Origin: Xanthomonas prunicola
GTDB taxonomy: Bacteria > Pseudomonadota > Gammaproteobacteria > Xanthomonadales > Xanthomonadaceae
Direction of reading: 5' to 3'
DNA length: 64,000 nucleotides
Assembly: GCF_002846205.1 (NCBI RefSeq)
Contig: NZ_PHKV01000001.1
Coordinates: forward strand, 868,001-932,000
The first letter of the stretch is position 1, and each line of letters begins with the position of its first letter. This document shows positions 9,014 to 18,902 of this stretch, piece by piece. The notes beneath the pieces were generated by a model. That model was not told the origin of the DNA. It did no database searches and saw only the letters and a list, made by a program, of their open reading frames with translations. The translations under genes were made by a program, and so were the position numbers.

Positions 9014-11185
9014 CTACTGCCGCCCCACGCTCTGCACCACGTGCAGGCGCCGCAACCGGCGCATCACTTCGGCCAGGTGGCGGCGGTCGCGCACCTGGAT
9101 GTTGAAACGCAGCACCGCCGCATTGAAGTCGCGGTCCAGATAGTCCACGCGCTCGATGTTGGACTGACTCTGCGCGATGGCTGCAGCCAACTGCGCCAGC
9201 ACGCCGGTGCGGTTTTCCACTTCGACCACAAGCGCGGTGTCGTAGTCGCCGGTCACGTTCGAGTCCCAGTCGATCGGCACCCAACGCTCGGGCGACTTGC
9301 GCAGCTCGGCCAGGTTCGGGCAATCCAGGCGATGCACCACGATGCCCTTGCCGGCGGTGTGATAGCCCATGATCTCGTCGCCGGGAATCGGCTGACAACA
9401 ATTGGCGAAGCTGATCACGCCGCGTTCGCTGCCGTCGATCAGGATCTTTTCGTGCGAATGCTTGGACAGGCCGCCACCACGCAATTCCGCATAAGCCATC
9501 AGCGCCTGTGCGGCCTGATTGGGCATCCAATTGCCGAGCGCCACATCGGCCAGCAACGCTTCCAGACGTGGATAGCGGTGCTCGTTGAGGAAAGCATCCA
9601 GGCGGCCCTTGGGCAGCCGTTCCAGCGAGGAGTCCATTGCTTCCAGCGCGCGGTCCAGCATGCGGTGACCCAGTTGCACCGCATCTTCGTGCTCGAGCTG
9701 CTTGAGCTGGTGACGGATCGCCGTGCGCGCCTTGCTGCTGACCACAAATTCCAGCCACTGCGGCTTGGGCGTGGCCGAGCGTGCGGTGATGATTTCCACC
9801 GCCTGACCGCTGACCAGCTTGGTGCGCAAGGGCACCAGTTTCTTGTCCACCCGCGAGGCCACGGCGCGGTTGCCCACATCGGTATGCACCGCGTAGGCGA
9901 AATCCAGCGCAGTGGAATTGCGCGGCAGCGCCAGGATCTTGCCCTTGGGCGTGAACAGATAGACCTCGTCCGGGAACAGGTCGACTTTGACGTTGTCCAG
10001 GAATTCCAGCGACGAACCGGCGGAGCGCTGCGAATCGATCAGATCCACGATCCAGTCGTGCGCGCGGCTCTGCGCACTATTGGGCGAGGCCGAGCCGACC
10101 TTGTAGGTCCAGTGTGCAGCAACGCCGCGTTCGGCGATCAGGTCCATCTCTTCGGTGCGGATCTGCACTTCGATCGGTGAGCCGTACGGTCCGAACAACA
10201 CGGTGTGCAAGGACTGGTAGCCGTTGGCCTTGGGGATCGCGATGAAATCGCGGAAGCGCCCGTCCAGCGGCTTGAAGCTGGCATGCACCGCACCGAGCGC
10301 GTGATAGCAATCGGCCACCGTGCGCACCACCAGGCGGAAGCCGAACACGTCCATCACCTGGTCGAAGGATTTGTTCTCTTCGTGCATCTTGGAATAGATG
10401 CTCCAGGGCGTCTTGATGCGGCTGACCAGCCGATGCTCCAACCCTTCCTTGGCCAGCCGCTGCGATAGCTGCACTTCCACCTGCGCCATCGATTCGCGCC
10501 GCACCACCGGCTGGCTGCGGATATGTTTTTCGATGATGGCGTGGCGCCACGGATACAAGGCGCGGAAGCCCAGATTCTGCAGCTCGGACTTGATCAGGCT
10601 CATGCCCAGGCGCTGCGCGATCGGTGCGTAGATTTCCAGCGTCTCGCGGGCGATGCGGCCACGCGCTTCAGTGCTCTGCGCGCCGAGCGTGCGCATGTTA
10701 TGTAGGCGATCGGCCAGCTTGATCATGATCACGCGCAGATCGCGCGACATCGCCAGCAGCATCTTGCGAAAGCTTTCGGCCGCCGCTTCCTGCCGGTCGC
10801 GGAACTTGAGCTTGTCCAGCTTGGTGACGCCATCGACCAGCTCGGCCACCGCTTCGCCGAACTCGGACGCCAGTTCTTCGCGCGTCAGCGGCGTGTCTTC
10901 GATGGTGTCGTGCAGGATCGCGGCGATCAGCGATTCCATGTCCAGGCCCAACTCGGCCAGCACGCCGGCCACCGCCACCGGGTGGGTGATGTAGGGCTCG
11001 CCCGACTTGCGGGTCTGGCCGGCATGCGCAGTGGCACCGACTTCCCAGGCACGGCGCAGGATCGGCAGCTGCTCCTTGGGAAGGTAGCTGGCAGCGCGCT
11101 CGAGGTGCAGGACGTAGTCGGGGATGGCCGGGTCGGAAGACGGGGACGTCGCCACGGTCGCCTGGGCAGTGGGGCCTGGGTTCAT
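9014..11185 (-). CDS. spoT: Bifunctional (p)ppGpp synthetase/hydrolase SpoT
   Basis: RelA/SpoT-homologue of 723 residues, the stringent-response enzyme. The hydrolase domain is intact, with HD at residues 92-93 (LHDTIEDTP) and the downstream MIKLADRLHNMRTL motif. The synthetase domain follows (RLVVRTVADCYHALG, then DFIAIPKANGYQSLHT and VQIRTEEMDLIAERG). Next come a TGS domain (LFTPKGKILALP) and a C-terminal ACT domain (ALVVEVENRTGVLAQLA). An intact HD motif indicates SpoT rather than RelA. In E. coli spoT follows rpoZ directly; here rpoZ is about 10.5 kb away with a polyol cluster between, so spoT must use its own promoter in the 200-base gap shared with the divergent HAD gene. Confidence 0.95.
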   Translation of the reverse strand: MNPGPTAQATVATSPSSDPAIPDYVLHLERAASYLPKEQLPILRRAWEVGATAHAGQTRKSGEPYITHPVAVAGVLAELGLDMESLIAAILHDTIEDTPLTREELASEFGEAVAELVDGVTKLDKLKFRDRQEAAAESFRKMLLAMSRDLRVIMIKLADRLHNMRTLGAQSTEARGRIARETLEIYAPIAQRLGMSLIKSELQNLGFRALYPWRHAIIEKHIRSQPVVRRESMAQVEVQLSQRLAKEGLEHRLVSRIKTPWSIYSKMHEENKSFDQVMDVFGFRLVVRTVADCYHALGAVHASFKPLDGRFRDFIAIPKANGYQSLHTVLFGPYGSPIEVQIRTEEMDLIAERGVAAHWTYKVGSASPNSAQSRAHDWIVDLIDSQRSAGSSLEFLDNVKVDLFPDEVYLFTPKGKILALPRNSTALDFAYAVHTDVGNRAVASRVDKKLVPLRTKLVSGQAVEIITARSATPKPQWLEFVVSSKARTAIRHQLKQLEHEDAVQLGHRMLDRALEAMDSSLERLPKGRLDAFLNEHRYPRLEALLADVALGNWMPNQAAQALMAYAELRGGGLSKHSHEKILIDGSERGVISFANCCQPIPGDEIMGYHTAGKGIVVHRLDCPNLAELRKSPERWVPIDWDSNVTGDYDTALVVEVENRTGVLAQLAAAIAQSQSNIERVDYLDRDFNAAVLRFNIQVRDRRHLAEVMRRLRRLHVVQSVGRQ

Positions 11186-11385
11186 GCGCGAAGACTATGC
11201 CAGTGGCCGGTTTGCGGCAACGCGGCATGCACTGCGGACAGGCTGGCCGCCTGCGATCGGCCGCTGCGCGTCCCGCGCCGCGCCAGCCGCAGCGGCGCCG
11301 GACGCGCGACCTGCAATTTTGCCCAGCCAAGCGGCATTTGCCCGACTGCTACACTCGGACCCGCGCCATTCCAGGGACCCCACCC

Positions 11386-12084
11386 ATGCTTGCTCCCCCC
11401 GACCTGCTGATCTTCGACTGCGACGGCGTGCTGGTCGACAGCGAGCCGTTGGCGTGCGCGGTCCTGGCCCAGGCACTGCAGCAACACGGCGTGGACATCG
11501 ACATCGACGGGGTCCAGCAGCACTTCCTCGGGCGCAGCCTGGGCAGCGTGCGTGCGCATGTGCAGACGCTGGAGCGCACACTGCCGGACACCTTCGAGCG
11601 CGACCTCAATGCCGCGTTGCTGGCACGCCTTGCCACTGAGCTGCAGCCGATGGCGGGCGTGGCCGCGCTGCTGGACGCACTGCAAGTACCGCGGTGCGTC
11701 GCCTCGTCCAGCCATCTGGAACGGGTGCGTCTGTGTTTGCAGGTTACCGGCCTGGCCGGTCATTTCGGCGCACACATCTACACCGCCGAACGGGTCGCCC
11801 GCGGCAAGCCTGCGCCGGATCTGTTCCTGCTCGCCGCCGCACAGATGCAGGTCGAGCCAGCGTCCTGCCTGGTGATCGAAGACAGCCCCAGCGGCGTGCT
11901 GGCCGCCTGTGCGGCCGGGATGCAGGTCTGGGGATTCACCGGCGGCGGCCATCACCGCGCAACCGCGGCCGCCGCCGTGTCGCTCGCTGCCGCAGGCGCA
12001 TCGCAGGTGTTCGCCGACATGCCGGCCGTCGCCGCAGCGCTGGGCGCCATCGGCACCCAGCGCCTGGGCACTACATTAGGCTGA
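11386..12084 (+). CDS. HAD-superfamily phosphatase (subfamily IA, beta-PGM/phosphatase-like)
   Basis: HAD hydrolase of 232 residues with the nucleophile motif FDCDGVLVDSEP near residues 10-21, motif II (CVASSSHLERV), the motif III lysine (ARGKPAPDLF) and motif IV (CLVIEDSPSGVLAA). A helical cap lies between motifs I and II. Members dephosphorylate or isomerise sugar phosphates. It starts the polyol block, 25 bases ahead of the SorC-type regulator, so a role in hydrolysing a polyol- or pentose-phosphate is likely; the exact substrate is unknown. Start 11386 places the DxD motif at its usual distance from the N-terminus; the frame is open further upstream. Confidence 0.82.
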   Translation: MLAPPDLLIFDCDGVLVDSEPLACAVLAQALQQHGVDIDIDGVQQHFLGRSLGSVRAHVQTLERTLPDTFERDLNAALLARLATELQPMAGVAALLDALQVPRCVASSSHLERVRLCLQVTGLAGHFGAHIYTAERVARGKPAPDLFLLAAAQMQVEPASCLVIEDSPSGVLAACAAGMQVWGFTGGGHHRATAAAAVSLAAAGASQVFADMPAVAAALGAIGTQRLGTTLG

Positions 12085-12109
12085 GACTTCCACACAGACA
12101 GATGTGACG

Positions 12110-13063
12110 ATGGCAAACCCCGATAACGACACCAGCCGACTCGATGCCGCAGCCAGGGCGGGCTGGCTGTACTACATCGCCGGCAACACCCAGGACGAGA
12201 TCGCACGCAAGCTCAAGGTCTCGCGCGCAACAGCGCAGCGCCTGGTGTCGTTGTGCCTGAGCCAGCGGTTGATCACCTTCCGGCTGGAACATCCGATCGC
12301 CGCCTGCATGGATCTGGCCGCGCAGCTGCAGGACCGTTTCGGCATGCGCTATTGCGAGGTCGCGCCCACCGACCCGGCCGACCCGCACCTGGTCACCGGT
12401 GTCGCCGAACGTGCCGCGGCGCTGCTGGAATCCACCCTGCGCAGCGACACCCCGAGCATCATCGGCATCGGCACCGGCCGTGCCATGCGCGCGGCAGTGG
12501 AGCGCATCCCCGCGATGCAGACGCGTAATCATCAGCTGGTTTCGCTGGTCGGCAACATTTCCCCGGATGGCTCGGCCAGTCCGTTCGATGCAGTGGCCCG
12601 CCTGGCCGACCTGACCGGCGCGCAGCACTACCCGATGCCGCTGCCGGTGTTTCTTTCCTCGCAGCAAGAGCGCGAAACGCTGCTGGGAATCGAGGCGGTG
12701 CGCAGGGTCCGTGCGATCGCCGCAAAGGCCGATCTGCGCCTGGTCGGTGTCGGCCAGCTCGATCAGACCGCGCCCCTGCATGTGGATGGCTTCATCAGCC
12801 GCACCGAACTGCTGGACCTGATCCGGCTGGGCGCAGTGGGCGAAGTGATCGGCTGGGCGCTCACCGCAGCCGGCGACATCATCGATGCAGGCACCAACCT
12901 GCGTTTGACCAGCGTGCCGCATCCGGTGCCGGCGACCAGCCTGTCGATCGGCGTGGCCGTGGGCAACGCCAAGGTGGGCCCGATCAAGGCCGCGCTGAAG
13001 GGCCGCATCCTCAATGGCCTGATCACCGACGAGTACACCGCCAAGGCCTTGCTCGCCAGCTGA
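12110..13063 (+). CDS. SorC/DeoR-family sugar-binding transcriptional regulator
   Basis: Regulator of 317 residues with an N-terminal helix-turn-helix (YYIAGNTQDEIARKLKVSRA, about residues 21-40) and a SorC-type sugar-binding domain containing GIGTGRAMRAAVE and VGNISPDGSASPFD, plus a late ITDEYTAKALL segment typical of the family. A GTG six bases upstream is in frame, but ATG at 12110 is preferred. The C-terminal domain usually senses phosphorylated sugars. It lies between the HAD gene and the ABC transporter genes on the same strand and probably controls the block in response to the polyol or its phosphate. Confidence 0.87.
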   Translation: MANPDNDTSRLDAAARAGWLYYIAGNTQDEIARKLKVSRATAQRLVSLCLSQRLITFRLEHPIAACMDLAAQLQDRFGMRYCEVAPTDPADPHLVTGVAERAAALLESTLRSDTPSIIGIGTGRAMRAAVERIPAMQTRNHQLVSLVGNISPDGSASPFDAVARLADLTGAQHYPMPLPVFLSSQQERETLLGIEAVRRVRAIAAKADLRLVGVGQLDQTAPLHVDGFISRTELLDLIRLGAVGEVIGWALTAAGDIIDAGTNLRLTSVPHPVPATSLSIGVAVGNAKVGPIKAALKGRILNGLITDEYTAKALLAS

Positions 13064-13247
13064 GCCGCGCAATCGCAGCGGGCTGGATGGCAGTTCATCG
13101 CTGAAATTTCCCGGCATGCACGGGCGCGTTGGCGTGCGCCGCGATGCTGCGCTGCACGATCGAAAGTGCTTTACAGCGCGGCAATGGCGTGGGCATATGC
13201 GCAACACAAGGGCATTTACTCAACCAACCTCACGCTGAGGCATCGGT

Positions 13248-14591
13248 ATGAACACTTCGATCAAGACCCTGATCTGCGCGGCACTGAGCGCCACACTGGC
13301 GGCATGCGGCGGCGGCACGCACGACGGCGGCGCCGCATCCAAGCCAGACACCCTGGTGATCGCCACGGTCAATAACGGCGACATGATCCGCATGCAGAAG
13401 CTCACCTCGGATTTCACCGCCACCCATCCGCAGATCAAGCTTGAGTGGGTCACGCTGGAAGAGAACGTGCTGCGCCAGCGCGTCACCACCGACATCGCCA
13501 CCAAGGGCGGCCAGTTCGATGTGCTGACCATCGGCACCTACGAGGTGCCGATCTGGGCCGAGCGCGGCTGGCTCAAGCCGCTGACGTTCGATGCGGACTA
13601 TCAGGTGGACGATCTGATCCCGCAGATCCGCGACGCGGTCAGTCACAAGGGGCAGCTGTATGCCGCGCCGTTCTACGCCGAAGGCTCGATGCTGATGTAC
13701 CGCACCGACCTGCTGCAAAAGGCCGGCCTGAGCATGCCGGTGCAGCCCTCGTGGAGCTTCGTGGCCGACGCCGCCCGCAAGATGACCGACAAGCAGGCCG
13801 GCATCTACGGCATCTGTCTGCGCGGCAAGGCCGGCTGGGGCGAGAACATGGCCTTGATCAGCGCGATGGGCAATGCCTTCGGTGCGCGCTGGTTCGACGA
13901 ACACTGGAAACCGCAGTTCGACCAGCCAGAATGGAAGGCCGCACTGCAGACCTATGTGGATGTCATGAAGCAGGCCGGCCCGCCGGGTGCCGCATCCAAC
14001 GGCTTCAACGAGAACCTTGCGCTGTTCACCGCAGGCAAGTGCGCGATGTGGGTCGATGCCACGGTGGCCGCATCGTTCATCAGCAATCCCAGCGAATCCA
14101 AAGTCTCGGACAAGGTCGGTTTTGCCGCAGCGCCGGACGCGGGCAAGGGCAAGACCACCGGCTGGCTGTGGGCCTGGAATCTGGCCATCCCGGCCAGCTC
14201 GAACAAGGCCGACAAGGCGCAGGCATTCATCGCCTGGGCCACCAGCAAGCACTACACCGAGCTGGTGGCCGGCAAGGAAGGCTGGGGCAATGTTCCGCCG
14301 GGGACGCGCCAGTCGCTGTACACCACTGCCGAGTACCTCAAGGCCGCCCCCTTCGCCAAGCAGACCCTGGCTGCCATCCAGGGCGCCGACACGCATCACC
14401 CCACGGTCAAGCCGGTACCCTATGTCGGCGTGCAGTACGCGGCCATCCCCGAGTTCCAGTCGATCGGCACCACCGTGGGCCAGCAGTTTTCCGCTGCGCT
14501 CACCGGCTCGATCAGCGTCGATGACGCGCTGAAGAACGCGCAGGCCGCCACCGAGCGCGAGATGCAGCGGGCCGGTTACCCCAAACGCTAA
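13248..14591 (+). CDS. Polyol/sugar ABC transporter substrate-binding lipoprotein (SmoE/MtlE-like)
   Basis: Extracellular solute-binding protein family 1, 447 residues. The signal sequence ends in a lipobox with C20 (SATLAAC), so the mature protein should be lipid-anchored and periplasmic. Recognisable SBP features are the early LVIATVNNGDM strand, IGTYEVPIWAERGWL, and the GKCAMWVDATVAASF ligand-domain motif. This combination resembles sorbitol/mannitol binding proteins. A GAGG Shine-Dalgarno lies about 7 bases before the ATG. The 184-base gap upstream separates it from the regulator and probably carries the transporter promoter. First of seven same-strand genes for import and catabolism. Confidence 0.88.
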   Translation: MNTSIKTLICAALSATLAACGGGTHDGGAASKPDTLVIATVNNGDMIRMQKLTSDFTATHPQIKLEWVTLEENVLRQRVTTDIATKGGQFDVLTIGTYEVPIWAERGWLKPLTFDADYQVDDLIPQIRDAVSHKGQLYAAPFYAEGSMLMYRTDLLQKAGLSMPVQPSWSFVADAARKMTDKQAGIYGICLRGKAGWGENMALISAMGNAFGARWFDEHWKPQFDQPEWKAALQTYVDVMKQAGPPGAASNGFNENLALFTAGKCAMWVDATVAASFISNPSESKVSDKVGFAAAPDAGKGKTTGWLWAWNLAIPASSNKADKAQAFIAWATSKHYTELVAGKEGWGNVPPGTRQSLYTTAEYLKAAPFAKQTLAAIQGADTHHPTVKPVPYVGVQYAAIPEFQSIGTTVGQQFSAALTGSISVDDALKNAQAATEREMQRAGYPKR

Positions 14592-14683
14592 GCCGCTGCG
14601 ATGGGCCGGGCTCCTGCCCGGGCCGTCCCCGGCCACAGACATGTTCCGGCGTCACGGCGCCGCACCTTCCCACGAGGCAATCG

Positions 14684-15979
14684 ATGAAGATCAGGCACAC
14701 CACACCTGCGCTGACGATGCTGCTCGCCGGTATGGCCTGCACCCAGGCCAGCGCCCAGGCATTCGATCCGGACAAGCATATCGGCGGCGACTGGGGCGGC
14801 CTGCGCAGCCGGCTGGCCGATGACGGCATCCAGTTCAAACTGGCGCACTTCAGCCAGACCGCGCACAACACCTCCGGCGGGCTGCGCGAGCGCACCGCCT
14901 ATGCCGATCAATTCTTTTTGGGTGGCTACTTCGATCTGGAACGGCTGTGGGGCTGGTCCGGCGCCGATTTCAAACTGGAGATCACCAATCGCAACGGCGA
15001 GTTGATCAACAACACCGCAGGCATCCCCACGCTCCTGCAGTCGCAGCAGATCTTCGGACGCGGCGATGTCACACGCCTGACCCAGTTCTCGCTGACCCAG
15101 CGCCTGTTCGAGGACAGGCTGACGCTGAAGGGCGGCCGCCTGTATCCCAGCGCCGATTTCTTCGCGCTGAACTGCAACTACCAGCACCTGACCTTCTGCA
15201 GCGGCGGCTCGTCCAACTACATCAGCAACAACTGGTATGGCGACCCGCTCAGCGCCTGGGGCGGCGTGGTCACTTTCAGCCCGGACAAACGCTGGTTTTT
15301 CCGCGTGGGCGGCTACGATGCCAACCCGCAGAACCGATCCACCGACCAAGGCCTCAAGCTCGGCACCTCCGGCGACGACCACGGCACCCTGCTGGTGGCC
15401 GAGGTGGAATACAAGCCCGACTACGGCAACGGGATCGATGGCGACTACCGCATCGGCACGACCCGCAACAGCAACGATCAGCCGCGCGTCTACACCCGCT
15501 CGGGCGTGCCGACCAGCCTCGGCACCGATCCGGCCGCGCTGCAGGACACCGATCGCGCGTTCTACGCCAACGTTGAACAACAGGTCACCAGCAATGGCGC
15601 CGGAGGCGGCTTGCGGCTGTTCGCCAGCATCATCGACGCCGACGACGAGGTGAGCACGGTGGGTCAGGTGCTGGCCATCGGCGGGTTCTGGAAAGGACTG
15701 TCCGCCGCGCGCCCCAACGACCGCGTCGGCGTGGCGATCGGCCGCAATGCGCTCAGCGATCGCCTGCGTGCGGCGCAGACCCGCTACAACCAGCGCCTGC
15801 CCGCGGGCGCGGCGGCCATCGGCGTGCAGCGCTACGAATATCCCATCGAGCTCAATTACAACATTGCCGTCAGCCGCGGGATCGAAGTGATGCCTAGCGT
15901 GCAGTACATCCGTCATCCGGGCGGACTGGATGGCGACAACGCCACCATCTTCGGTCTGCAGGTCAGCCTGAACTTCTGA
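14684..15979 (+). CDS. OprB-family carbohydrate-selective porin
   Basis: Outer-membrane porin of 431 residues with signal peptide (cleavage after ASA-QA). The mature start GGDWGGLRSRLADDGIQF is the hallmark of OprB carbohydrate porins (Pfam OprB), and the protein ends with a barrel strand FGLQVSLNF with terminal phenylalanine. Embedded between the binding protein and the inner-membrane permease genes, it gives this cluster its own outer-membrane entry for the same sugar or polyol. Such placement is known for OprB-like porins in glucose and mannitol clusters of other proteobacteria; the specific ligand is inferred. Confidence 0.88.
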   Translation: MKIRHTTPALTMLLAGMACTQASAQAFDPDKHIGGDWGGLRSRLADDGIQFKLAHFSQTAHNTSGGLRERTAYADQFFLGGYFDLERLWGWSGADFKLEITNRNGELINNTAGIPTLLQSQQIFGRGDVTRLTQFSLTQRLFEDRLTLKGGRLYPSADFFALNCNYQHLTFCSGGSSNYISNNWYGDPLSAWGGVVTFSPDKRWFFRVGGYDANPQNRSTDQGLKLGTSGDDHGTLLVAEVEYKPDYGNGIDGDYRIGTTRNSNDQPRVYTRSGVPTSLGTDPAALQDTDRAFYANVEQQVTSNGAGGGLRLFASIIDADDEVSTVGQVLAIGGFWKGLSAARPNDRVGVAIGRNALSDRLRAAQTRYNQRLPAGAAAIGVQRYEYPIELNYNIAVSRGIEVMPSVQYIRHPGGLDGDNATIFGLQVSLNF

Positions 15980-16082
15980 CGCCCGACCCGGCCGTGCGTT
16001 CGACGCCAGCCCCTGCGTCGACGCAGCGGTCCGCTGCCATGCATCGCAGGCGCGCTGCCTGCCTTCATCCTGGACCTTGCCG

Positions 16083-16952
16083 ATGGCCACGCATCAAACG
16101 CAAAAACTCGCACGGTTCCTGATCGCGCCGTCGATCGTGCTGCTGCTGGCCTGGATGATCGTGCCGCTGGCGATGACGGTGTGGTTTTCCACGTTGAACT
16201 ACAACCTGCTCACGCCGGAAAAGACCTTCGTCGGGCTGGGCAACTACCGCTACTTCCTGGGCAACCCGGCCTTCATGTCATCGCTGGGCAATACCTTGTT
16301 GCTGGTCGGGTCGGTGCTGGCGATCACGGCGGTGTTCGGGGTGCTGATCGCGCTGCTGCTGGACCAGGTGTTCGTCGGCCGCCGCATCGTGCGCCTGATG
16401 CTGATCGCGCCGTTCTTCGTGATGCCGACGGTGAGCGCGCTGATCTGGAAGAACCTGCTGATGCATCCGGTGTCCGGGCTGCTGGCATGGCTTTGGCAGA
16501 GTGTCGGGCTGACCCCGATCGACTGGTTCACCCGGTACCCGATGTTCTCCATCATCGTCATCGTGGCCTGGCAATGGTTGCCATTTGCGGTGCTGATCCT
16601 GCTGACCGCGTTGCAGTCACTGGATGAAGAACAGCAGGAAGCGGCGTTGATGGACGGCGCCGGAGCGTTGGACCGCTTCTTCCATCTGACCCTGCCGCAT
16701 CTGGCGCGCCCGCTGACCATCGTGGTGCTGATCGAAACCATCTTCCTGCTCACCGTATTCGTGGAGATCTACGTCACCACCGGCGGCGGGCCCGGCCTGC
16801 AGACCACCAATCTGGCCTACCTGATCTATTCGCAGGCGCTGCTGCAATACGACGTCGGCGCCGCGTCGGCAGGCGGATTGATCGCCGTGGTACTGGCCAA
16901 TATCGCGGCCATCTTCCTGGTGCGCATCGTCGGCAAGAACCTGGAGACCTGA
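16083..16952 (+). CDS. Carbohydrate ABC transporter permease 1 (MalF-like)
   Basis: Inner-membrane permease of 289 residues with about six membrane helices. The EAA loop that contacts the ATPase reads EAALMDGAGALDRFFHLTLPHL near residues 200-221. An in-frame TTG two codons upstream is possible, but ATG at 16083 is preferred. It pairs with the next gene, whose ATG follows after a single base, to form the translocation channel for the cluster's polyol importer. The 103-base gap upstream contains a perfect 14-base palindrome at 16013-16026 that could be a small hairpin between the porin and permease messages. Confidence 0.88.
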   Translation: MATHQTQKLARFLIAPSIVLLLAWMIVPLAMTVWFSTLNYNLLTPEKTFVGLGNYRYFLGNPAFMSSLGNTLLLVGSVLAITAVFGVLIALLLDQVFVGRRIVRLMLIAPFFVMPTVSALIWKNLLMHPVSGLLAWLWQSVGLTPIDWFTRYPMFSIIVIVAWQWLPFAVLILLTALQSLDEEQQEAALMDGAGALDRFFHLTLPHLARPLTIVVLIETIFLLTVFVEIYVTTGGGPGLQTTNLAYLIYSQALLQYDVGAASAGGLIAVVLANIAAIFLVRIVGKNLET

Positions 16953-16953
16953 G

Positions 16954-17784
16954 ATGGCCCGTCGCACTCCCACGTTGCAGATCCTTCTCACCACGGTCGC
17001 CGCATGGGCGGTCGGCGGCGTGATCTTCTTCCCCATCCTGTGGATGCTGCTGACTAGCTTCAAGACCGAGGTCGATGCGTTTTCCAGCCCGCCCAGCTTC
17101 GTGTTCTTCCATTGGACGCTGGAAAACTATGTCGCCGTGCAGGGACGCAGCGACTACTTCGCGCATGCCTGGAATTCGGTGGCGGTGTCGCTGGGCTCGA
17201 CCCTGATCGCGCTGGCCATCGCCATCCCTGCCGCGTGGTCGATGGCGTTCTCGCCCACCAAGCGCACGCGCGGCATCCTGTTGTGGATGTTGTCCACCAA
17301 GATGCTGCCGCCGGTGGGCGTCCTGGTGCCGATCTATCTGCTCTACCGCGATTCCGGGTTATTGGATACGCAGCTGGGCCTGATCATCGTGCTGTGCCTG
17401 AGCAACCTGCCGATCATGGTCTGGATGCTGTTCAACTACTTCAAGGACATCCCCAAGGACATCCTGGAAGCGGCGCGCATGGATGGCGCCACCATCGGCA
17501 AGGAGATCCTCTACATCCTGGCGCCGATGGCCGTTCCCGGCATCGCGTCTTCGCTGCTGCTCAACGTGATCCTGGCCTGGAACGAGGCGTTCTGGTCGTT
17601 GAACCTGTCCTCGTCGCAGGCCTCGCCGTTGACCGCGTTCATCGCCTCGTACTCCAGCCCGGAAGGCCTGTTCTGGGCCAAGTTGTCGGCCGCCTCGACC
17701 ATGGCCATCGCGCCGATCCTGGTGCTGGGCTGGTTCTGCCAGAAACAGCTCGTGCGCGGGCTCACCTTCGGCGCGGTGAAGTAG
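16954..17784 (+). CDS. Carbohydrate ABC transporter permease 2 (MalG-like)
   Basis: Second inner-membrane permease, 276 residues, with the type I carbohydrate pattern: an N-terminal helix ending [17 protein letters not shown], the EAA loop [20 protein letters not shown] around residues 175-194, and [10 protein letters not shown] in the late membrane segments. Only one base separates its ATG from the previous stop. The WNEAFW segment resembles mannitol/sorbitol permeases (SmoG/MtlG). Confidence 0.88.
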   Translation: MARRTPTLQILLTTVAAWAVGGVIFFPILWMLLTSFKTEVDAFSSPPSFVFFHWTLENYVAVQGRSDYFAHAWNSVAVSLGSTLIALAIAIPAAWSMAFSPTKRTRGILLWMLSTKMLPPVGVLVPIYLLYRDSGLLDTQLGLIIVLCLSNLPIMVWMLFNYFKDIPKDILEAARMDGATIGKEILYILAPMAVPGIASSLLLNVILAWNEAFWSLNLSSSQASPLTAFIASYSSPEGLFWAKLSAASTMAIAPILVLGWFCQKQLVRGLTFGAVK

Positions 17785-17809
17785 CTCACTCAACTTTGAT
17801 AGGTGGTTC

Positions 17810-18829
17810 ATGGGACGCATCACGCTGCAAGGTGTCAGCAAATCCTTCGACGACACACAGGTCATCCACGGCGCGGATCTGGAGATCGACGATGGCAAGT
17901 TCGTGGTCTTCGTCGGTCCGTCCGGCTGCGGCAAGACCACGTTATTGCGCTTGATCGCCGGGCTGGAAGACGTCAGCGGCGGACGCATCCTCATCGACGG
18001 CCAGGACGTCACCGCACTGGCGCCGGCCAAGCGTGGCTTGTCGATGGTGTTCCAGTCGTATGCGCTGTATCCGCACATGAGCGTGCGCAAGAACATCGCC
18101 TTCGGCCTGAAGATGGCGCGCGTGCCCAGCGCCGAGATCGAGCGGCGCGTGGCGCAGGCCGCCAGCGTGCTCAATCTCACCGATTATCTCGACCGCAAGC
18201 CCGGGCAGTTGTCCGGCGGCCAGCGCCAGCGCGTGGCGATCGGCCGGGCCATCGTGCGCGAGCCCAAGGGGTTTTTGTTCGACGAGCCGCTGTCCAATCT
18301 GGATGCCGCCCTGCGCGTGCAGATGCGGCTGGAAGTCACCCGCCTGCAGAAGCAACTCAAGACCACCGCGGTGTATGTCACCCACGACCAGGTCGAAGCG
18401 ATGACCATGGCCGACGAGATCGTGGTGCTGCAGGCCGGACGTATCGAACAGGTGGGCACGCCGCTGGAGTTGTACGAGCGCCCTGCCAACGTGTTCGTGG
18501 CCGGTTTCATCGGTTCTCCGCGCATGAATCTGCTGCAGGGCGAGGTGGCCGCGCGCCACGGCGCAGTCACGCTGGGGGTACGCCCGGAACATATCGCCGT
18601 GCAGCGCGGCAGCTCCGCACCCGGCACCGGCGATGCCTGGCAGGGCAGCGTGATCCAGGCCGAGCACCTGGGCAGCGACACCTTCGTGTACGTGGAGATC
18701 CCCGGCGTGGGCACGGTCGATGCGCGCTGCACCGGCGATCTGCGCGTGCACGTCGGCGAGACGGTGACCCTGATCCCCGAGCCGGAGCATCTGCACCGCT
18801 TCGACGCGCAGCAACAGGCCATGCGCTGA
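17810..18829 (+). CDS. ABC transporter ATP-binding protein (UgpC/SmoK/MalK-like)
   Basis: Nucleotide-binding subunit of 339 residues that powers the polyol importer. Walker A is GPSGCGKTT (about residues 36-44), Q-loop [10 protein letters not shown], signature [14 protein letters not shown], Walker [12 protein letters not shown] and the switch histidine VTHDQ. A C-terminal TOBE regulatory domain follows (VRPEHIAV onward), as in MalK/UgpC proteins. Start lies 25 bases after the permease stop. UgpC-type ATPases are sometimes shared between importers, but being in the operon it most likely serves this one. Confidence 0.92.
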   Translation: MGRITLQGVSKSFDDTQVIHGADLEIDDGKFVVFVGPSGCGKTTLLRLIAGLEDVSGGRILIDGQDVTALAPAKRGLSMVFQSYALYPHMSVRKNIAFGLKMARVPSAEIERRVAQAASVLNLTDYLDRKPGQLSGGQRQRVAIGRAIVREPKGFLFDEPLSNLDAALRVQMRLEVTRLQKQLKTTAVYVTHDQVEAMTMADEIVVLQAGRIEQVGTPLELYERPANVFVAGFIGSPRMNLLQGEVAARHGAVTLGVRPEHIAVQRGSSAPGTGDAWQGSVIQAEHLGSDTFVYVEIPGVGTVDARCTGDLRVHVGETVTLIPEPEHLHRFDAQQQAMR

Positions 18830-18902
18830 GCGCGCCACTTCCTCGTTGTTCCTCTCCCGTTTCGCCACTCCCCCACGATCAAGACCAGCAGGAGATATGC
18901 CG

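Noticed and set aside
13230-14642. 470-residue open frame antisense to the solute-binding protein gene
   Set aside because: High-GC shadow: composition and codon pattern are implausible, and the plus strand encodes a clear ABC binding lipoprotein.
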